A stretch of 64,000 nt of DNA. Origin: JAVJST01 sp965229715 (lineage in GTDB: Bacteria; Pseudomonadota; Alphaproteobacteria; Rhodospirillales; Casp-alpha2). Below, one piece after another: positions 60,792 through 64,000 of the stretch; positions within the stretch are counted from its first letter, which is position 1, and every line of letters starts with the position of its first letter. The translations under genes and the position numbers were made by a program. The notes beneath the pieces are model-generated. The model was not told the DNA's origin. It worked only from the letters and a program-made list of their open reading frames with translations, and did not search any database. Location of the stretch: the NCBI GenBank assembly GCA_965229715.1, contig CBDDJL010000002.1, positions 1,550,001 through 1,614,000 of the forward strand. Reading direction: 5' to 3'.

Positions 60792-62702
60792 ATGTCTGGC
60801 GAGCAGTCAGGAGATACCGTCGACCGTGCGTATGATGAATTGATTGAACGGGGTATTGCGCACCTCGACGTCAATGACCTGGAGGGACTCGCCGATATTT
60901 GCGGCACTGCCGTGCAGCAATCGCCGGACCGTCCGGAAGCTTACGTCTTGCTCGGCGTGTTGTCGTTCGTCATGGACGATTTCGGACGCGCGATCGAGTT
61001 GCTGACCAAGGCCCACGAAATCGACCCCGACCTCCGCGAGAGTGCCGAGTACCTTGCGCACATGCACGCCCGTACGGGTAATTTGAGCGATAGCGTTTAT
61101 TTCGCCAAACTGGCCGGCACCGCCGAGCCATCGCCGCAACTCTCGAAAATCAACGTCGAAGGTCTCAACAACCTTGCCACCGCGATGGATCAGACCGAGA
61201 GCAAATCCTACTTGTTTGAAGCGCAAAGAGCGCTCGCCGAGCACCGCTTCGATGATGCCATTGCCGAAGCGGAGAAGGAACTACGGCTGCGCGGTGGCAG
61301 CCTCGATATTTTTCTCGCCCTCGGTGAGGGACTTTTGGGCACGGAGCACCTGCAGCGCGCCGTAGATGCCTTCCGCGCCGCGATGCACATCGATCCGCAG
61401 AGCACCGACGCGATGCTCGGTCTTGCGCGGTCCCTCGTTCGGCTCGGTGAGCACGATCGGGCCTTGTCGTGCCTCGATCGCCTGGTATCGACCGCGCCAG
61501 TGGCGGACGACCGGATCGGCGAAGTTGCAGGCATCGCGGCTCAGGTATCGTCAATGGCGTTGCCCGCGGCCATCGATGCCCTGGGCGACCGGCTTCGTTC
61601 ACCCGAAGCTTCCATGGTGACGCCGGACCGGGACGATGGTGTTCGCATCGGATTTCTCACCGACGGTGCGCGTAACGCCGACGAGATGCGGATCATCGAA
61701 AGCTTGTTGAACGGGCGTTCGCGGTCTTCGGTTACGGCAGTCGTCTATTCGGCGGACGTTCCGGGCGACCCGACACCGGCGCGGCTCAACAACCTGGCCG
61801 AAGGCTGGATGAATATCCACGACCTCGATGACGAGACGCTTGTGTCGCGGATGATCGGGGATGAACTCGATGCATTGATCGACCTGACCTTCCGAGCGGA
61901 GGGCCAGCGTCCGGCGGTTCTTGCTGCAAAACCCGCTGCGCGCATCTACGGGCTTTACGGCCCGAAGCCCGGATTCCTGAGCGCGCACTACGACGGAGTA
62001 ATCGTCAATCGTCATTGTTTGACCGGCGCGGCAAACGAAATCGCCCTCGATGTGTCGCCGCTCGCCATCGACAGCAAGACGATGCCGCCGGTAAGCGGTG
62101 ACGCCCCTTTTATGCAGCGGGGCTACATCATGTTCGGTACCAATCTTGATCTTCGCTATCTGACGCCGGATGTGATCGCGACCATGGCCATGGTGTTGCA
62201 CAACGTACCCGAATCTCGGTTGATGCTCGGCAACCGCGATAGGGTACCGGACGAAGTTCGCAATCGCGTACTCGACTGCTTCTCCGATCACGGCGTGGTG
62301 AACCGTGTCGAGATCGACGAACCCGAGTTCGGTCCGGAAGAAACGCTGGTTGTTCGGCGTTTGCGTTTCATGGTGTCGATCGACGTTTATCTGGAAACGT
62401 TTCCGTCATGCAGCCCGCTTACCGCTGGCGATGCACTATGGGCAGGAGCCGGCGTCGTTGCGATGCGGGGCCGCTCCGTCGACGGTGCGACAACCGCCGA
62501 GATTTTACATGGAGCCGGGTTATCCGAGTGGGTGGCGTCGAACCGCGTCGACTACGTGCATAAGGCGACGACGCTGGCAACGGCCTGCGAGGACGCCGAA
62601 CACCGTACACGGATCCGCGAAAAGACCCGTGGATCATCGGTATTCGATATCAAAGCCGTCGCCGATGCCATAGAGCAGGCGGTGACTGCGACGCGCGATT
62701 AA
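60792..62702 (+). CDS. TPR protein with divergent GT41-like domain
   Basis: This is a 636-residue protein. Residues about 10-250 are TPR units (LNDLEGLADICGTAVQQSPDRPEAY style; AVDAFRAAMHIDPQSTDAML is a clear repeat, given here in part). Residues about 280-630 follow the order of an OGT/SPINDLY domain, but key motifs are altered: the SADFxxH segment is GFLTDGARNAD, WIGYPNTTGL is YGLYGPKPGF, the FGSFNNxxK segment is MFGTNLDLRY, and TTTxCEALWMGVP is LTAGDALWAGAGV. It may be a transferase with a different donor or a non-catalytic partner. The start ATG has AGGAGG-like gataggagg 6 bp upstream. Confidence 0.75.
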   Translation: MSGEQSGDTVDRAYDELIERGIAHLDVNDLEGLADICGTAVQQSPDRPEAYVLLGVLSFVMDDFGRAIELLTKAHEIDPDLRESAEYLAHMHARTGNLSDSVYFAKLAGTAEPSPQLSKINVEGLNNLATAMDQTESKSYLFEAQRALAEHRFDDAIAEAEKELRLRGGSLDIFLALGEGLLGTEHLQRAVDAFRAAMHIDPQSTDAMLGLARSLVRLGEHDRALSCLDRLVSTAPVADDRIGEVAGIAAQVSSMALPAAIDALGDRLRSPEASMVTPDRDDGVRIGFLTDGARNADEMRIIESLLNGRSRSSVTAVVYSADVPGDPTPARLNNLAEGWMNIHDLDDETLVSRMIGDELDALIDLTFRAEGQRPAVLAAKPAARIYGLYGPKPGFLSAHYDGVIVNRHCLTGAANEIALDVSPLAIDSKTMPPVSGDAPFMQRGYIMFGTNLDLRYLTPDVIATMAMVLHNVPESRLMLGNRDRVPDEVRNRVLDCFSDHGVVNRVEIDEPEFGPEETLVVRRLRFMVSIDVYLETFPSCSPLTAGDALWAGAGVVAMRGRSVDGATTAEILHGAGLSEWVASNRVDYVHKATTLATACEDAEHRTRIREKTRGSSVFDIKAVADAIEQAVTATRD

Positions 62703-62721
62703 GCGGAAATCCGGTTTCCGC
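62703..62721. terminator. Hairpin between convergent genes
   Basis: Perfect 7-bp stem gcggaaa/tttccgc with a 5-base loop, directly after the TPR/GT41-like stop and 6 bp before the stop of the convergent coiled-coil gene. There is no T-run, so termination is only suggested by position. Confidence 0.5.
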
Positions 62722-62727
62722 GTTGGC

Positions 62728-63606
62728 TCAGGCGATGAACGAAAGGACCGTGTCGGATTTGAAGTTGTCCGGGTCCATGGCCTCGACCAGTCGATCCGCG
62801 CGCTGGCTTGCGAAGTCAAAACCGATCTCGATGGCCTGCAGGAACGTGCTGTATTCGGTGCGTAAGCGCTGGACCTCGACTTCGGCCTCGATTGCCTGCG
62901 TCACGCTGATTTCGGAGGCTTCGAAATTGAGGCGCTGAAGTTTCTCGTCGATCTGGCTTAACACATTGTCGGCCATCAGGTTCAGGGTTGCCGTCGTTTC
63001 CGACGCGGCATCGGCGGCGTTGGAAATTTCGTCCAACTTGTCGAGGATTTGCCTGTTGTCGTTGGTGAAGGTCTCACTGCCCTCGGGGTCGATGACACCT
63101 TCCACCGGGGTCAGCGCTTCCAGTTCCTCGACCAGCGAACGTAGGATGGTGGCGTGGCTGCCATCGAAAAACTCTGGATCCGACGTCTCGATCAGCCGGT
63201 TGGTTTCCGTCGTAATGGATTCGAGAACAGCCTCGTATGCGGTGATGTCTGCAGCGCTGATATTATCGGAATCGGAATCATTGAACTCGAAAACGATCGA
63301 CGCATTGATCGCCAACGTCGATAAATCGTTGAAGCGCGAGTTGTTCGACGTATTGAAGAATTCAAACTCCGCGACTTGATTTCGACGTTCAGTCAGCGTC
63401 CGCTGCGAAGCCTCGACACGTTCAAGCTCGCTTCGCCGGCTGGCGATGTTTTCGGCTTCGACGATGTCGTCGTTGAGGCGCTGGATCACTGTGTCCTGAA
63501 GCGCCGCGAACTGGATGTTGAACGCGACGTTCCGCGCCTGCGACTGTGTCGACGTCAACAGGTTTGATAGCGAGTCCTGCAGAGACTGGTTCAGCGCGAT
63601 AACCAT
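62728..63606 (-). CDS. Coiled-coil protein of unknown function beside flagellin
   Basis: I do not recognise a family. The 292-residue protein (start ATG 63606, MVIALNQSLQDSLSNLL) is almost all helical, acidic and Cys-free, with heptad-like stretches at residues 30-75 and 205-270 (QRLNDDIVEAENIASRRSEL; AIEAEVEVQRLRTEYSTFL). Its helical ends and lack of a signal peptide resemble exported axial flagellar proteins, so a filament-associated or chaperone role is possible but unproven. A longer in-frame ATG at 63642 exists. Confidence 0.6.
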   Translation of the reverse strand: MVIALNQSLQDSLSNLLTSTQSQARNVAFNIQFAALQDTVIQRLNDDIVEAENIASRRSELERVEASQRTLTERRNQVAEFEFFNTSNNSRFNDLSTLAINASIVFEFNDSDSDNISAADITAYEAVLESITTETNRLIETSDPEFFDGSHATILRSLVEELEALTPVEGVIDPEGSETFTNDNRQILDKLDEISNAADAASETTATLNLMADNVLSQIDEKLQRLNFEASEISVTQAIEAEVEVQRLRTEYSTFLQAIEIGFDFASQRADRLVEAMDPDNFKSDTVLSFIA

Positions 63607-63782
63607 CGCAATGCTCCGGAACCTCTCATGGTGCTTATGCACCGGGTGTTTCTACACCGGCCTGCCGCTCTCATCGGGGTAAAATCGCTGTTATCCCTTC
63701 GAGAACGCATGCCATTTCCGTCATTCTGACGGTCGGCCGGGTCTTATGCTGTGATACGGATCATATCACAACCGGCCGAAAA

Positions 63783-64000
63783 TCAAACTTTCGTGTTCAG
63801 GTTGGCAAGAGCGTCCGCCGCGGAATCAGTGTTTTCCTCGCTGGCTTCCTCGCTGCCTTCCCCCTCCTCGACAGCGATCTTGTTGGCGTTTTCAAGTGAC
63901 GCCAGCAGGCCCGACGCAATGTTGCGATTGATCTCGATTAGCGTCGCAATCTTTTGCGGAACCGGATCTTTCAGCGCTTCGACCGTATGCTTATCGACGA
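63783..64000 (-). CDS. Partial acidic protein, 5' end outside the window
   Basis: The last 71 codons of a minus-strand gene are visible, ending at the TGA at 63783. The readable part runs VDKHTVEALKDPVPQKIATL, then IEINRNIASGLLASLENANK and an acidic Glu/Ser/Ala tail, ending ANLNTKV. Codon use is like its neighbours. The family is unknown. It may be in a transcript with the coiled-coil gene (176-bp gap). Confidence 0.6.
   Translation of the reverse strand, partial: VDKHTVEALKDPVPQKIATLIEINRNIASGLLASLENANKIAVEEGEGSEEASEENTDSAADALANLNTKV

Noticed and set aside
1..64000. tRNA, rRNA, insertion sequences, prophage or attachment sites
   Set aside because: No conserved RNA-gene stretches, transposase or integrase frames, or terminal inverted repeats were recognised by eye.

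Overview
The window looks like part of the chromosome of a flagellated, GC-rich alphaproteobacterium, most likely Rhodospirillales-like and perhaps marine. The evidence is the gene content: ChpT, CtrA with its phospho-acceptor at Asp51, the CtrA antagonist SciP, FlbT, a FlbD-type sigma-54 activator, and the gene order fliF-fliG-fliH-fliN-motA-flbD-flhA-flhG. No rRNA, tRNA, CRISPR array, prophage or insertion sequence was seen.

Layout. 1-12326 is the 3' part of a giant RTX/VCBS-repeat surface protein whose 5' end lies outside the window. A Ser/Thr kinase-like gene overlaps its stop codon. 13.3-22.1 kb is housekeeping: DUF952-pyrD; abrB-like, nadK and moaA on the minus strand; a zinc-ribbon/DMT-transporter pair; a tungstate-type ABC pair (tupBC); and fdhD-mobA. 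Together moaA, tupBC, fdhD and mobA form a loose molybdenum/tungsten cofactor neighbourhood. 22.2-26.3 kb holds chpT, a CheY-like regulator, ctrA, fliI and fliJ. 26.3-38.97 kb is a long minus-strand block running from fliF to a fliK-like gene, followed by a QueF-like gene and a serine hydrolase. sciP lies just upstream of fliF. A separate fliK-flgD-flgE operon (39.75-44.95 kb) has a sigma-54 promoter candidate in front and two hairpins behind.

45.3-64 kb is the most unusual part. It begins with flbT and then holds what I read as a flagellin-modification island around one flagellin gene. It contains two sulfotransferases, a small glycosyltransferase, a TPR-GT9-like protein, a kinase-like/methyltransferase fusion, a TPR-SPINDLY-type (GT41)-sulfotransferase-like fusion of 1074 aa, gmd, two mannose-1-phosphate guanylyltransferases, and a second TPR protein with a degenerate GT41 domain. 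The flagellin's usual variable domain is replaced by about 300 residues of (Val-Ala-Ser-x-Ala-Ser)-type hexapeptides. These fit the left-handed beta-helix hexapeptide rule and present a regular serine array. Perfect TTAA-N7-TTAA CtrA boxes lie in both divergent intergenic regions of the island, which suggests that glycosylation is timed with flagellar assembly.

My working model is inference, not proof. GDP-mannose-derived deoxysugar (ManC, Gmd) is transferred by the SPINDLY-like enzyme to flagellin serines. The sugar or glycoprotein is then tailored by sulfotransferase and methyltransferase modules, all under CtrA/SciP control. Gene starts were moved from the longest open frame where overlap with neighbours, ribosome binding sites or family N-termini argued for it.
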